Below are positions 55,722 to 64,000 of a stretch of DNA of 64,000 nucleotides, one piece after another (the first letter of the stretch is position 1; every line of letters starts with the position of its first letter). Position numbers and translations under genes: made by a program. The notes beneath the pieces are model-generated. The model did not search any database and had not been told where the DNA came from. It worked only from the letters and a program-made list of their open reading frames with translations. The DNA comes from Plantactinospora sp. KBS50 (lineage in GTDB: Bacteria > Actinomycetota > Actinomycetes > Mycobacteriales > Micromonosporaceae): assembly GCF_002285795.1 (NCBI RefSeq), contig NZ_CP022961.1, positions 310,001-374,000 on the forward strand, given 5' to 3'.

Positions 55722-56134
55722 TGGACCGGGTACCGGTGCTCAAGATCGGAGATGTCCTGCTGGTCTCCATCCAGGTGGACATGTCCGACCAGACGGCGGT
55801 CGCGCTTCAGGAGGATCTCGCCGACCGGATCGTCGCCACCGGCTGCCACGGGGTGATCATCGACATCACCGCGCTGGACATCGTCGACTCGTTCATCGGC
55901 CGCATGCTCTCCACCATCGCCGCCATCTCCAAGGTGCTCGACGCCGAGACGGTGGTCGTCGGGATGCGGCCCGCGGTGGCCATCACCCTGGTCGAGCTGG
56001 GCCTGTCGCTGGACGGCATCCGTACCGCCCTGAACGTCGAGCGGGGGATGGACCTGATCGCCGCGAGCCGGGGCGAGGACGACGGAACCGCCGACGATCA
56101 GGATGGCGCCGACGCCGAACCGGTGGCGTCGTAG
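55721..56134 (+). CDS. rsbS: RsbS-like stressosome STAS protein
   Basis: 137 aa single STAS domain. PVLKIGDVLLVSIQVDMSDQ opens the sheet. GVIIDITALDIVDSFIGRML contains the conserved phospho-Ser (VDSFIGR). The C-terminal Asp/Glu-rich tail of about 20 residues is an extension. RsbS is the non-sensor scaffold that sequesters RsbT. It is 2 nt from rsbT. Confidence 0.94.
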   Translation: MDRVPVLKIGDVLLVSIQVDMSDQTAVALQEDLADRIVATGCHGVIIDITALDIVDSFIGRMLSTIAAISKVLDAETVVVGMRPAVAITLVELGLSLDGIRTALNVERGMDLIAASRGEDDGTADDQDGADAEPVAS

Positions 56135-56136
56135 CC

Positions 56137-56556
56137 ATGACCGCCGAGCTTGATCTCGGCCCACCGCAGATCCAGGCGATAACCGGGGACGAGGACGTCG
56201 TACGGGTGCGGCAGCTCGTCCGTACCGTCGCCGTGGCGGCGAAGCTGTCCCTGATCGACCAGACCAAGCTGGTGACCGCGGCGAGCGAACTGGCCCGCAA
56301 CACCCTCGTCTACGGCGGCGGCGGATCGGCCGAGGTCTACCGGGTCGACGGTCTGCGCCGGCGCGGCGTCCGGATCGTCTTCACCGACGAGGGACCGGGC
56401 ATCGCCGACCTCGACCTCGCGCTGACCGACGGGTACACCACGGGCGGCGGCCTCGGGCTGGGGTTGAGCGGCGCCCGCCGACTGGTGGACGAGTTCGAGA
56501 TCGACACGGCCGTGGGCCGCGGCACCCGGGTCACCATCACCAAGTGGCTCCGATGA
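56137..56556 (+). CDS. rsbT: RsbT-like serine/threonine kinase (anti-sigma HATPase)
   Basis: 139 aa GHKL ATPase. N-box TAASELARNTLVYGGGG, G1 FTDEGPGIADLDLALTDGYT and G2 GGGLGLGLSGARRLVD. It phosphorylates RsbR and RsbS under stress and then activates the downstream phosphatase. It overlaps the next gene by 4 nt (ATGA). Confidence 0.93.
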   Translation: MTAELDLGPPQIQAITGDEDVVRVRQLVRTVAVAAKLSLIDQTKLVTAASELARNTLVYGGGGSAEVYRVDGLRRRGVRIVFTDEGPGIADLDLALTDGYTTGGGLGLGLSGARRLVDEFEIDTAVGRGTRVTITKWLR

Positions 56557-57571
56557 CGCATCCGGTGGAACCCGCGGAATTCGACGACGACGGCGTCTGG
56601 TTCCGGGTCGAGTCCGGCAGCGCCGCGAGCGCGGTACGGCGCTCCGCCGAGCGGCTGGCCGACCACCTGGAGCTGGGCGAGCGGCGCCGGGCCAGCCTCT
56701 CCATCGTCGCCGCCGAGCTGACCAGCAACCTGGTGAAGCACGCCGACGAGGGTCTGCTGCTGCTGCGCCCGGTCCGGGACAGCGGCACGGCGGGGGTGGA
56801 GCTGATCGCGATCGACTCCGGACCCGGCATCGCGGACCTGGCCGGATCGTCCCGGGACGGCCACTCCACCACCGGAACCTGGGGGGTGGGAATCGGGGCC
56901 ATCACCCGGCAGGCGAGCTGGACCGACGCGCACTCGGTCGCCGGACGCGGAACCGTGGTGGCCGCGCAGGTCTGGCCCGGCGAACCGCCCACCCCGGACT
57001 GGGCGGCCGGCCTCACCCGGCCGCTGTCCGGCGAGAAGGTCAGCGGCGACGGCTTCGCCACCCGGGTGCTGGACGGCCGGCATCAGGTGCTGGTCTGCGA
57101 CGGGCTGGGTCACGGACCGCTGGCCGCCGCGGCCAGTAAGGCGGCCCGGCAGGCGTTCCGCGTCGCGCCGCCGGCGTCACCCGCCGCGGTCGTCGAGCAC
57201 CTGCACCGGTCGCTCGGCTACACCCGCGGCGCGGCCCTCGCCGTGGCGGAGCTGGACCCCGGCGCCGCGGTGCTGCGGTACGCGGGGCTGGGCAACATCG
57301 CGGGCTGCCTGCTGAGCGCCGCCGGCCGGCGCGGGCTGGTGTCGCTGCCGGGCATCGCCGGGCACCAGCGCCGGCAGGTCCGGGAGTACGACTACCCGTA
57401 CGCCCCGGGGACACCCTGGTGATGAACTCCGACGGGGTGACCGACAGGTGGCGCGCGGAGAACTATCCCGGGCTTTTCGCCCGGACCCCGCTGCTGGCCG
57501 CCGCGACCATCCTGCGCGACGCCGGGGTACGCCGGGACGACGCCTGCGTGCTCGTGGCGAGGCTGCCGTGA
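56553..57571 (+). CDS. HATPase-SpoIIE phosphatase fusion (RsbX-like; frameshifted as sequenced)
   Basis: About 339 aa once the frame is restored. The N-terminal half is an RsbW/RsbT-type ATPase fold (VAAELTSNLVKHADEGLLLL, IDSGPGIADL, TTGTWGVGIGAI). The C-terminal half is a PP2C/SpoIIE-type domain (VCDGLGHGPLAAAASKAA, RYAGLGNIAGCLLS, then NSDGVTDRWRAENYPGLFAR and DDACVLVARLP). As sequenced it stops at 57422 because the GGGG run at 57407-57410 lacks one G; with GGGGG it reads YAPGDTLVMNSDGVTD. It probably dephosphorylates RsbR/RsbS to reset the stressosome. The stop overlaps the kinase start (GTGA). Confidence 0.88.
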
Positions 57572-59121
57572 CCGGTGACGACCGTCCGCCGGTGCCGGCG
57601 GACGGCGGATCTCCGGTGGCCGGCAGCGGGCCGCCGCCCGGCAGCGGGTCGCCGGTGGACGGCGCCGGGTCGCCGGCGGACGACGACCTCGCGCCGCTGC
57701 TGCGGATGTCGCTGCGGGTCGAGCACGACATCTTCATGGTGCGCCAGCGCGGTCGAGAGGTGGCCGCCGCGGTAGGCCTGGAGTACCAGGACCAGATCCG
57801 GATGGTCACTGCGCTCAGCGAGGTGGCCCGGCAACTGCTCGGCCGGGGCGCCGGGGCCGACGTGACGTTCCGGGCCGGCCAGGATCCGCACGGCCTCGGC
57901 CAGGTCCTGCGCATCGACCTGACCGCCCCCGGCGCGCTGTCCTGGGACGAACGCGGCCGGGGCTACGCGGCGGCCGTCGAGCGCCTGGTGGACCGGCTGG
58001 AGACGGTCCGGGAGGACCAGGCCAGCGCCGTGCGGATGTCCCGGCGCATCCCGCCGACGGCCCCGGCGCTGACCCCCGGTCGCCTCGCCGAGCTGCGCTC
58101 CCGGCTGGTCGAGGAACTGCCCGGCACCCCGCTGGAGGAGCTGGCGCTGCAGAACGAGCAGTTGGTCGCCGCGCTGGACGAGGTACGCCGCCAGCGTGAC
58201 GAACTGACCGTGCTCAACCGGGAGCTGCGGGAGACCAACCACGGCGTCATGGCGCTGTACACGCAGCTCTCGGAGGAGCTGGAGGCCACCAATCAGGGCG
58301 TTGTGGCGCTCTACGCCGAGCTGGACGAGAAGTCGGCTCAGCTGCGGGCGGCCAGCGAGGCCAAGAGCCGCTTCCTGGCCAACGTGAGCCACGAACTGCG
58401 GGCCCCGGTGACCGCGATCATGGGGTTGGGCCGGCTGCTCGCCGACTCCTCCTCCGACCCGCTGACCAGCGAGCAGGGCCGGCAGGTCGAGCTGGTCCGC
58501 GGCTCCGCGGCCGACCTGCTGGCCCTGGTCAACGAGTTGCTCGATCTCGCGAAGGCGGAGTCGGGCCGGCTTGAGGCGAACTGGGCCGAGGTGGACCTGC
58601 GGGTGGTCTTCGGCCAGCTCCGGGGCACGCTGCGGGTGCTGGCCACCCGGCCCGAGGTGGAACTGGTGGTCGAGGAGCCGCCGCAGCCGGCCGTCATCCG
58701 TTCCGACGAGGTACTGCTGGCCCAGGTGCTGCGTAACCTGCTGCACAACGGACTGAAGTTCACCGAGCGCGGGGAGGTGCGGATGCGGGCCGAACGGTTG
58801 GCCGACCGCTGGCGGTTGTCCGTCGCCGACACCGGGCCCGGTATCCCGAGCGAGCTGCACGGGCGGATCTTCGAGGAGTTCTACCAGGTGCCGGGGCGCT
58901 CGACCGCCGGCACCGGCCTGGGTCTGCCGTACGCCAAGCGCCTGGTCACGCTGCTCGGCGGCACCCTGGAGCTGACCAGCGGGCCGGGTCGCGGAAGCAC
59001 CTTCGTGGTGACGCTTCCGGTCTCGGCGCCGCCGCCCGCGCCGCCGGTTCCGCCGTCGCCGGCCCCTCCGTCGTCGGTCGCCCCCTCGCCGGCCCCTCCA
59101 TCGTCCGGTCCGGAGGGCTGA
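57568..59121 (+). CDS. Cytoplasmic sensor histidine kinase of the stressosome operon
   Basis: 517 aa, no membrane segment. After a Pro/Gly-rich start comes an RsbT-like degenerate ATPase region (residues 40-150), then a coiled coil (LALQNEQLVAALDEVRRQRD). HisKA follows (FLANVSHELRAPVTAIMGLG, phospho-His about 275), then HATPase with N-box LLHNGLKFTERG, G1 VADTGPGIPSE and G2 STAGTGLGLPYAKR. The C-terminus is a Pro/Ser/Ala repeat tail. It is followed after 1 nt by a receiver-phosphatase gene, its likely partner. Confidence 0.92.
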   Translation: MTGDDRPPVPADGGSPVAGSGPPPGSGSPVDGAGSPADDDLAPLLRMSLRVEHDIFMVRQRGREVAAAVGLEYQDQIRMVTALSEVARQLLGRGAGADVTFRAGQDPHGLGQVLRIDLTAPGALSWDERGRGYAAAVERLVDRLETVREDQASAVRMSRRIPPTAPALTPGRLAELRSRLVEELPGTPLEELALQNEQLVAALDEVRRQRDELTVLNRELRETNHGVMALYTQLSEELEATNQGVVALYAELDEKSAQLRAASEAKSRFLANVSHELRAPVTAIMGLGRLLADSSSDPLTSEQGRQVELVRGSAADLLALVNELLDLAKAESGRLEANWAEVDLRVVFGQLRGTLRVLATRPEVELVVEEPPQPAVIRSDEVLLAQVLRNLLHNGLKFTERGEVRMRAERLADRWRLSVADTGPGIPSELHGRIFEEFYQVPGRSTAGTGLGLPYAKRLVTLLGGTLELTSGPGRGSTFVVTLPVSAPPPAPPVPPSPAPPSSVAPSPAPPSSGPEG

Positions 59122-59122
59122 G

Positions 59123-60658
59123 GTGGAGTCCGAACCGGCCACCATTCTCGTCGTCGACGACAGCTCGGCCAAGCGATACCTGCTGGTCAGCTGGCTCAAC
59201 CGGGCCGGGTACACCACCGTCGAGGCGGAGACCGGTGCCGACGCGTTGGCCCGGGTGGACGACTCGATCGATCTCGTGGTGCTGGACGTGCGGCTGCCCG
59301 ACATGAGCGGGTACGAGGTCTGCGAGCGGCTCAAGGAGACGCACACGGCGCTGCCGGTGGTGCACGTCTCCGCGCACGCGGTGGACGTGAAGGACCGGGC
59401 TCAGGGCCTCACCCGGGGCGCCGACGCGTACCTGGCCGAGCCGATCGAACCCGAGGAGCTGATCGCCACCGCCCAGGCGGTGCTGCGGTACTCCCGGGCG
59501 CGCCAGCGCGCCGAGTTGCTGGCCCACCGGCTGTCCCTGCTGGCCGAGACCACCCTCGCGGTGGCCGGGGCGCCCTCGTTCGCGCGGCTGCTCCAGGCGG
59601 CGGCCTCCGGCGGCGCGAAGATCTTCATGGGTCCGGTGGCGGTGGTGGCGGAGTCGGCCGACGGTGACTGCGTGGCCGCGGTGGCCGCCGGGCCGGACGC
59701 CGTGCCGGAACTGGTGACCTGGGTGGTGGACGACACCGGGGTGCCGGTCGGGTCCACCGTGCGGGTGGACGCGGCGACCCGGTGGGCGCTGCTCGACTGG
59801 CGCGGTGAGGAGCGGGTGACCGCGGCGGCGGCCCGGCTCCGGGAGGACCGCGCGCCGATCTACGTCGTGGTGCCCGAGCGCGGCCAGACCCCGGGCACGC
59901 CGGTGCTGGTGCAGCTGACGCAGGCGGTCGCCGCGGCGGCCGAGGCGCAGCGGTCGTACGACGAGGAACACCGCATCGCGGTGACCCTCCAGCGCAGCCT
60001 GCTGCCCCGCCGGTTGCCCGCGATAGCCGGGTTGGACCTGGCGGTCCGCTACGAGCCGGCGAGCGCCCAGACCGAGGTGGGTGGCGACTTCTACGAGCTG
60101 GTGATGCTCGACGGTCAGCTGCTGGTCGCCATCGGCGACGTGTCGGGGCACTCGCTGCACGCGGCGACCGTGATGGCCGAGGTGCGGCACGCGCTGCGGG
60201 CGTACGCCGTGGAGGGCCACCCACCGGGCGAGATGCTGGCCCTGGTGGACGGCCTGATGCGCACGCTGCTGCCCGGTGAGCTGGCCACCGTCTGCGTGTT
60301 GCTGCTGGATCCGGCGACCGGGCGGGTGCGGATGGCCAGCGCGGGCCATTTGCCGCCGCTGCTGCACGACGGCCGGCGGGTCGAGTTCCTGGAGCACCGG
60401 GCGCCGCTGCTGGGCGTCCGGGCGGCCCGCCCGGAGGATCTGGAGTTCACCCTGCCGCGCGGGTCCACCCTGGTGCTCTACACCGACGGGTTGATCGAGC
60501 GGCGGGACGCCACCATCGACGACGGGTTGCAGGCGCTGGCCGGGTCCGCCGCCCGGGTGGACGACAGCCTGGAGGACTTCTGCGAGCGGCTGCTGGTGCA
60601 GTTGGCCCCCGCCGAGATCCACGACGACCTCGCGCTGGTCGCCGTCCGCCGGCGCTGA
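59123..60658 (+). CDS. Receiver-GAF-like-SpoIIE phosphatase response regulator
   Basis: 511 aa from a GTG. Receiver domain with VVDDSS and Asp55 (LDVRLPDMSG), but the usual Lys of the KP motif is replaced (YLAEPIEPEEL). A middle GAF-like domain spans residues about 150-290. The C-terminal SpoIIE/RsbU phosphatase has TEVGGDFYELV, AIGDVSGHSLHAA, ASAGHLPPLL, YTDGLIERR and DDLALVAV. It would dephosphorylate an RsbV-type protein, such as the STAS protein at 54253-54609, to release a sigma factor. Confidence 0.93.
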   Translation: MESEPATILVVDDSSAKRYLLVSWLNRAGYTTVEAETGADALARVDDSIDLVVLDVRLPDMSGYEVCERLKETHTALPVVHVSAHAVDVKDRAQGLTRGADAYLAEPIEPEELIATAQAVLRYSRARQRAELLAHRLSLLAETTLAVAGAPSFARLLQAAASGGAKIFMGPVAVVAESADGDCVAAVAAGPDAVPELVTWVVDDTGVPVGSTVRVDAATRWALLDWRGEERVTAAAARLREDRAPIYVVVPERGQTPGTPVLVQLTQAVAAAAEAQRSYDEEHRIAVTLQRSLLPRRLPAIAGLDLAVRYEPASAQTEVGGDFYELVMLDGQLLVAIGDVSGHSLHAATVMAEVRHALRAYAVEGHPPGEMLALVDGLMRTLLPGELATVCVLLLDPATGRVRMASAGHLPPLLHDGRRVEFLEHRAPLLGVRAARPEDLEFTLPRGSTLVLYTDGLIERRDATIDDGLQALAGSAARVDDSLEDFCERLLVQLAPAEIHDDLALVAVRRR

Positions 60659-60722
60659 GAGGGTGCCATCCGCTCGGCCACGAGCCGGCGTGGCCCCGGG
60701 CCGCGGTGCGATACTGGGCGCC

Positions 60723-61379
60723 GTGTCCGCACCATCCGCCGGCAGCGGCCGGGACGCCGGTGACGTGCCGGCCGTGACGATCCGGGACCTGCGGGTGGCG
60801 TACGGGGCGGCGGTCGTCCTCGACGGCCTCGACGTCACCGTGCCGGCCGGTACGGTGCTCTGCGTGACCGGCGCCAACGGTGCCGGCAAGTCGACCTTGT
60901 TGCGCTGCGTCACCGGCTTGCAGGCCGCCGACGGCGGGACGGTCCGGGTCTTCGGCCGGCCGCCGGGCCGCTCCGCGGACTTCTGGCGGGCCGTGGCCAC
61001 CACCGTGGAGAGCCCCGGCTGGTACACCGGGCTGACCGTGCGCGAGCACGCCGAACTGATCCGGCTGGCGCACGGCGCCGATCCGGCCGACGGTGAGCTG
61101 GACAAGCTGTTCGACGCGCTCGGGCTCGGGCCGCTGGCCGACGCCGCGCCGCTGACGCTCTCCTCCGGCCAGCGGCAGCGCCTGCTGCTGGCGGCCGTGC
61201 TGGTCCGGCCGAGCCGGCTGCTGGTCCTGGACGAGCCGGAGCAGCGGCTGGACACCGACGTCAAGCCGGTGGTGGCGGAGCTGTTCCGGGCGTACGTCGC
61301 CGGTGGCGGCACGCTGGTGATGGCCAGCCACGATCCGGGCTTCGCGGCCGAGGTCGGCGGCGAGCGGCTGGAACTGTGA
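60723..61379 (+). CDS. ABC transporter ATP-binding protein (partner of the DUF6297-like gene)
   Basis: 218 aa. Walker A GANGAGKST, signature LSSGQRQR, Walker B LLVLDEPEQRLDT and H-loop SHDPG. The D-loop/Walker-B follow-on residues (EPEQRLD) differ from the usual EPTNGLD. GTG start 7 nt after a GATACT box, so probably leaderless. It overlaps the membrane protein gene by 4 nt (GTGA). Confidence 0.88.
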   Translation: MSAPSAGSGRDAGDVPAVTIRDLRVAYGAAVVLDGLDVTVPAGTVLCVTGANGAGKSTLLRCVTGLQAADGGTVRVFGRPPGRSADFWRAVATTVESPGWYTGLTVREHAELIRLAHGADPADGELDKLFDALGLGPLADAAPLTLSSGQRQRLLLAAVLVRPSRLLVLDEPEQRLDTDVKPVVAELFRAYVAGGGTLVMASHDPGFAAEVGGERLEL

Positions 61380-62887
61380 CCGGCGTCGCCGAACGGACCG
61401 TGCCGGCCGCGCCGGCCCCGGCGCGCCGGCTGCGCCGCTGGATCCGGGGCCGGCGACGGGCCGCGGGCATCGAGGGTTCGGCCGGCACCGTCTATGTGGC
61501 CGTGCTGACCGTGGCGATGGCGGTGGCGCTGGTGGGCGAGCCGGCGACCGGTCTGGTCTGGCCGGCCCGCCCGGTGCCGCTGGCCGATGCCGGGTCGGTG
61601 CCACAGGCCGCGCTGCTGGCGATCGTGCCGCTGGCGCTGTACGCGCTGCTGCGCCGGTCCGGGCCGCTGGCGGTGAGCCGGGCCGACCTGGCCTGGTTGT
61701 TCCTCGCCCCGGTGTCCCGGCGCGGCCTGCTGGTGCCCGGCGCCCTGGGCGTACTCGCCGGTGCGGTCGCGGTCGGGCTGGCGGCGGCGGCCGTGGCGGT
61801 GGGCCGGTTCGCCGCCCGCCCGATCCGGCCACCGGTGCTGACCGGCGCGCTGCTGGTGGGCGCCATGCTCGGCGTCGCGGTGGCGCTGGTCGCCGCCGCG
61901 TGCCAGCGGTACGACCGGTGCGGCCGGGCGGTGGACGCCGGGGCCGGGCTGCTCGCGCTGCTGCTCGCGGTGCCGGCGGCCGGGCTGTGGCGTCCGGCGG
62001 CCGGGCCGGCCGTTCCCGCCGTGCCCGCGGCGGTCGCCGCGCTGCTCGCCGGCACGGTCGCCGTGCTGCTGCTCGGCGCGCTCGTGGCGACGGCGCGCGG
62101 CCTGGACGGCCTGCCGGCGCATTTGATCCGGGACGCCGCCGAGACCCGCGGCACATACCTCGACGCCGCCGTGGCCGCCGAGCCGGCGTTCGTGGTCGAC
62201 GCGGCGCAGCGCCGCTACTGGGGATCCCGTACCCTGCGCTCGGTGCGGCTGCGCGCGGCACCGGCCTGGGCGCTGCCGCTGCAGCACGACATCCTGGTGG
62301 TGTGCCGCCGGCCGGTCCGGATGCTGGCGCTGGCCGTCGGGACGCTCGCGCCAGCGGTCGCGACCACCGGTCCCGGCTGGCTGCCGGCCGTCGTGGTGTT
62401 GGCGGGCGTGCTCGCCGCCGCCGGCACGACGACCGCGGCGGTCCGCCGGGACAGTGCCGAGCCGGCCCTGCTGCGCCTGCTCGGCCTGGCCGAGCGGCCG
62501 GCCCTGGCCGGGCGGCTGATCGTGCCGGCGGTGCTGGCCGCGGCGTGGGCGGCGGTGGCGCTCACCGTGCCCGCGCTGATCGGCGACCGGCCGGCCGGGC
62601 CGTGCTGGGCGCTGGGTCTGGCCCTCGGCCCGGCCGCGGCGGTGGCCGCGATCCGGCGAGCCCGGATCGGCCAGGTGCGCCACGATCTGATGCCGATCGA
62701 GACGCCGATGGGCAGTCTGGCCACCGGTCCGCTGCTCTGGCTGCTCTCCGGGGTCGACCTGCTCGTGCTGCTGGGGTCGCCGGCCCTGCTCACGCTGCTC
62801 ACCGGCGCCGTACCGGACTGGCAGACGGTGCTGGTGCAGGCGGCGCTGTCGACGGCCGGGCTGGTCTTCTACGCCACCCGCCGGTAG
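61376..62887 (+). CDS. DUF6297-like polytopic membrane protein (ABC permease)
   Basis: 503 aa with about 12 hydrophobic segments. DLAWLFLAPVSRRGLLVPGA and RYWGSRTLRSVRLRAAP lie in cytoplasmic loops. Cys/Arg-rich LQHDILVVCRRPVRMLALAV precedes the second bundle. It matches the actinobacterial DUF6297 layout, typically coded beside an ABC ATPase as here. Substrate unknown. Downstream 62888-62968 holds tandem GTCGGACCCGGAC repeats before the convergent gene. Confidence 0.82.
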   Translation: MTGVAERTVPAAPAPARRLRRWIRGRRRAAGIEGSAGTVYVAVLTVAMAVALVGEPATGLVWPARPVPLADAGSVPQAALLAIVPLALYALLRRSGPLAVSRADLAWLFLAPVSRRGLLVPGALGVLAGAVAVGLAAAAVAVGRFAARPIRPPVLTGALLVGAMLGVAVALVAAACQRYDRCGRAVDAGAGLLALLLAVPAAGLWRPAAGPAVPAVPAAVAALLAGTVAVLLLGALVATARGLDGLPAHLIRDAAETRGTYLDAAVAAEPAFVVDAAQRRYWGSRTLRSVRLRAAPAWALPLQHDILVVCRRPVRMLALAVGTLAPAVATTGPGWLPAVVVLAGVLAAAGTTTAAVRRDSAEPALLRLLGLAERPALAGRLIVPAVLAAAWAAVALTVPALIGDRPAGPCWALGLALGPAAAVAAIRRARIGQVRHDLMPIETPMGSLATGPLLWLLSGVDLLVLLGSPALLTLLTGAVPDWQTVLVQAALSTAGLVFYATRR

Positions 62888-62968
62888 GACCCGCAGCCGA
62901 GGCCGGGACACCGACCCGGACCGGGCGGTCGGACCCGGACGGTCGGACCCGGACGTCGGACCCGGACG

Positions 62969-63678
62969 TCAGACCCGGACCAGGGCACCCTTGGAGGAGG
63001 CCGATCCGTGCAACCGGAGCCGGACGATCCGGTCGGTGGCCGGGATGTCGTAGACGATGGCACCGCTGACCGTCTCGCCCGGCTCGATGTCGGTGAGGAA
63101 GACCGGCTGGTCGAGGTTGGCCAGGATGCTGGCGCCCGGATCCGGCGGGTACTGCTGGTTGCGGCGGCCGTACGCCTGCTGCCGGTCGTCGCGCAGCGTC
63201 ACCGGCCGGCTGCCCACGTTGCGGACGTCCAGTTCGACCACGCAGAACTGGCCGGTGGCGGTCTGGTTCACCACCGGATCGCCGACCCGACCGATGCCGC
63301 AGCGCAGCCGGTCGACCCGGAACTCCAGGTCACCGTCGCGTACCGGTTCACCGAGGCCGACCGCGTGCTCCGTCCGGCTCCGGATGAACGACAGCGCGTC
63401 GCCGCCCCAGACGTACACCGCCGCCGCGGCGCCGCCGTAGCAGCAGAGCAGGAACAACAGCGCCACGGAGAGGATCAGCCAGGGCCGCGGGGTGGGCCGG
63501 CCGCGGGCCGCGGTGCCGGGTTCGTGCGCCGGACCCGGGGGCGGTCCGGGCGGAGGCTGCGGGGCCCTCGGGGTACGCCGCCCAGCGGCGGGCTTTCGGC
63601 CACGGTGGCCGGGGTGGACCAGTCCGCCGGTTCGGGCGGCTGGTCGGGGCCGCGGTCGGCCGGTTCCGGCGTGGTCAT
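62969..63678 (-). CDS. DUF4352-like membrane-anchored protein (frameshifted as sequenced)
   Basis: About 236 aa from the ATG at 63678 (GGGGAGG upstream). Pro-rich cytoplasmic N-terminus, one TM (WLILSVALLFLLCCYGGAAA), then an Ig-like extracellular domain (DLEFRVDRLRCGIGRVGD, FCVVELDVRNVGSRPVTLRD, IEPGETVSGAIVYDIPATD) like DUF4352/telokin proteins. The start and the TM part are in different frames. One extra base at the CCC 63565-63567 (GGG on the coding strand) links VPRG to APQPPPGPPPGPAHEPG and the TM. Function unknown. Confidence 0.75.
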
Positions 63679-63938
63679 CGCGGCCTCCCCGGATCTGCGT
63701 ACTACGCCCGATCTTAGGCCTTTGTCGTCCTCGTGGTCATCCCGGCGCGTCGTACTTTCGGGTATTCGGCCTTCTTCGATCCCTATGGGCATGTTAGAGT
63801 GCGTCGATCCGGAAATCTGGTCGCAAAGCCATTGATGGGTAGATCTTGGGCTACCTCGGCTACTAGGAGATCGCGCGACGGGCGGGGATCGCGGCCCGGC
63901 GTCCCCGCCGGTCGTGCCCAGCCTGATGGAATATGCGG
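63679..63938. promoter_or_regulatory. Divergent intergenic region, lower GC
   Basis: 260 bp between divergent genes, with TGTTAGAGT and GGCTACTAGGAG as possible -10-like elements for the rightward gene. No coding region or clear operator seen. Confidence 0.3.
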
Positions 63939-64000
63939 ATGAGCGTGACGATCGACAAGCTTGCCCAAGGCTACGGGAAGACCGTTGTCATCGACAGGCT
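63939..64000 (+). CDS. Start of a gene, possibly an ABC ATPase (cut by window)
   Basis: Only 20 codons are visible (MSVTIDKLAQGYGKTVVIDR). The pattern V-x-I-x-x-L-x-x-G-Y-G-x-x-x-V-I-D resembles the first strand region of ABC transporter ATPases, but Walker A is not reached, so the identity is tentative. Confidence 0.45.
   Translation, partial: MSVTIDKLAQGYGKTVVIDR

Noticed and set aside
58946-62911. Very long minus-strand open frame (about 1,320 codons) opposite the kinase, phosphatase and ABC genes
   Set aside because: It is an antisense shadow produced by extreme GC: the plus strand here holds four well-recognised genes, and the translation is Arg/Gly/Pro/His-rich without domains.

Overview
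The window is about 64 kb of very GC-rich chromosomal DNA with strong G/C third-position bias, frequent GTG starts and several apparently leaderless genes. Mycothiol-dependent formaldehyde dehydrogenase, a DUF6297-type membrane protein, two AA10 polysaccharide monooxygenases, CBM2 modules and a stressosome-like cluster point to a filamentous actinomycete, most probably of the Micromonosporaceae. No rRNA, tRNA, CRISPR array, integrase or complete insertion sequence was seen.

Layout. 1-7.8 kb: a polyol/sugar ABC importer operon on the minus strand (binding protein, two permeases, two ATPases), with a divergent SorC-type regulator and a zinc polyol dehydrogenase. 7.9-15.5 kb: a conflict/defence-like stretch with a small membrane protein, a kinase-like protein with helical repeats, a MerR-methyltransferase fusion, and a two-gene unit in which a deoxyribosyltransferase-like/TPR/metallophosphoesterase protein overlaps a SLATT-type two-TM effector. 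15.6-20.8 kb: an ECF sigma factor overlapping a PAS/degenerate-GGDEF/EAL protein, then a large polytopic membrane protein. 21.0-24.8 kb: a lower-GC accessory array of three modules: a HINT-linked toxin with its immunity gene, a TacA/TacT-like toxin-antitoxin pair, and a broken HINT-linked toxin with its immunity gene. A 21-nt repeat follows each module.

25-40 kb: secreted and housekeeping functions: serpin, AA10-CBM2 LPMO, MazF-like protein, nitronate monooxygenase, FnIII-CBM2 protein, glycogen-debranching-like enzyme, PHB-depolymerase-like esterase, Lon with a HAIR-like operator, membrane-anchored LPMO, and mycothiol formaldehyde detoxification (mscR plus an MBL hydrolase). 40-45.5 kb: aldo/keto reductase, PP2C phosphatase, LuxR ATPase, PRC-barrel-like protein, a small gene under a perfect SOS box, MscL and a GntR regulator. 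45.6-54.2 kb: a two-component system with a MacAB-type export operon, linked by 11-nt-spaced ACTCCGAG direct repeats at two promoters. 54.2-60.7 kb: an RsbV-like STAS protein and an RsbR-RsbS-RsbT-RsbX-like-kinase-phosphatase stressosome cluster. 60.7-64 kb: an ABC ATPase with a DUF6297-type permease, a DUF4352-like anchored protein, and the start of another gene.

Five genes (binding protein, debranching enzyme, response regulator, SpoIIE/ATPase phosphatase, DUF4352-like protein) are each broken by one missing base in a G/C homopolymer. Adding one base restores the expected family sequence in every case. The shared pattern suggests sequencing error rather than decay, so these are listed as CDS.
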